Part shown: in pieces, positions 5,429 to 5,453 of the stretch
How the letters are laid out: each line of letters opens with the position of its first letter
Numbering within the stretch: position 1 is the first letter of the stretch
NCBI GenBank assembly: GCA_050692195.1
Contig: JBOGVA010000019.1
Coordinates: forward strand, 1 to 5,453
Reading direction: 5' to 3'
From: JBOGVA01 sp050692195
Lineage (GTDB): Bacteria; Actinomycetota; UBA4738
Length of the DNA: 5,453 bases
Position numbers and translations under genes: made by a program
The notes under the pieces: model-generated
What the model saw: the letters and a program-made list of their open reading frames with translations, nothing else
The model's database searches: none
What the model was told of the DNA's origin: nothing

Positions 5429-5453
5429 GTGTCCAGCCACAGGGGGGCGGGCG
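5425..5453 (+). CDS. Probable start of a downstream gene, cut off by the window edge
   Basis: GTG at 5425 overlaps the previous stop codon (GTGA, the same four-base overlap seen at 1010-1013) and follows a strong Shine-Dalgarno at ideal spacing. Only nine codons are visible, reading MSVQPQGGG. A GTG at 5429 in another frame (MSSHRGAG) is the alternative. Nothing can be said about the product from the sequence. In Streptomyces, as I recall, the gene after the guanylyltransferase encodes a DUF881 membrane protein. Confidence 0.4.

Noticed and set aside
1..5453. CRISPR array, insertion sequence, defence or toxin-antitoxin genes
   Set aside because: No regularly spaced repeats, transposase motifs, terminal inverted repeats or recognisable defence or toxin domains were found on either strand.

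Overview
The window is GC-rich, densely coded on the + strand and very probably from an actinobacterium (Actinomycetota). The evidence is the codon use, GTG starts, start-codon/stop-codon overlaps, a tRNA gene without an encoded CCA, and -10 boxes of the TANNNT type sitting directly in front of start codons. The best lineage marker is a CDP-alcohol phosphatidyltransferase immediately followed by an ~830-residue nucleotidyltransferase/phosphomannomutase-like fusion. As I recall, this pair is conserved in actinobacteria, where the first gene is the 'eukaryote-like' cardiolipin synthase of Streptomyces. I could not run a search to confirm this.

Layout. Bases 1-72 hold a likely promoter (-10 TAGAAT) for a proline tRNA with anticodon GGG (73-147). 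Bases 148-365 are non-coding: there is an imperfect hairpin at 181-210, then a Shine-Dalgarno sequence for the first protein gene, with no convincing promoter in between. Two overlapping genes follow. The first (366-1013) encodes an exported, extremely acidic, repeat-bearing protein with one C-terminal membrane segment. The second (1010-2221) encodes a six-helix membrane protein with a coiled-coil linker and a GAF-like domain. It stops abruptly just inside what looks like the first motif of a GGDEF (diguanylate cyclase) domain. Bases 2222-2283 carry an inverted repeat and a -10 box. The phosphatidyltransferase (2284-2931) and the sugar nucleotidyltransferase fusion (2939-5428) follow, each with a -10 box 6-7 bases before its start codon, as expected for leaderless mRNAs. 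A further gene probably begins at 5425 and leaves the window.

How the genes fit together. The last two complete genes are envelope genes: one makes an anionic phospholipid (cardiolipin or phosphatidylglycerol phosphate), the other probably an activated sugar (GDP-mannose or a similar nucleotide sugar) for glycolipids or glycans. The first two look like a translationally coupled pair in which a surface protein is made with a membrane sensor-like partner, but their function is unknown. The points most worth a second look are the truncated GGDEF end of the GAF protein, the heptad Asp-rich repeat protein coupled to it, and the phosphomannomutase-like domain in which every catalytic loop is altered. 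The last of these is probably a family trait rather than a novelty.
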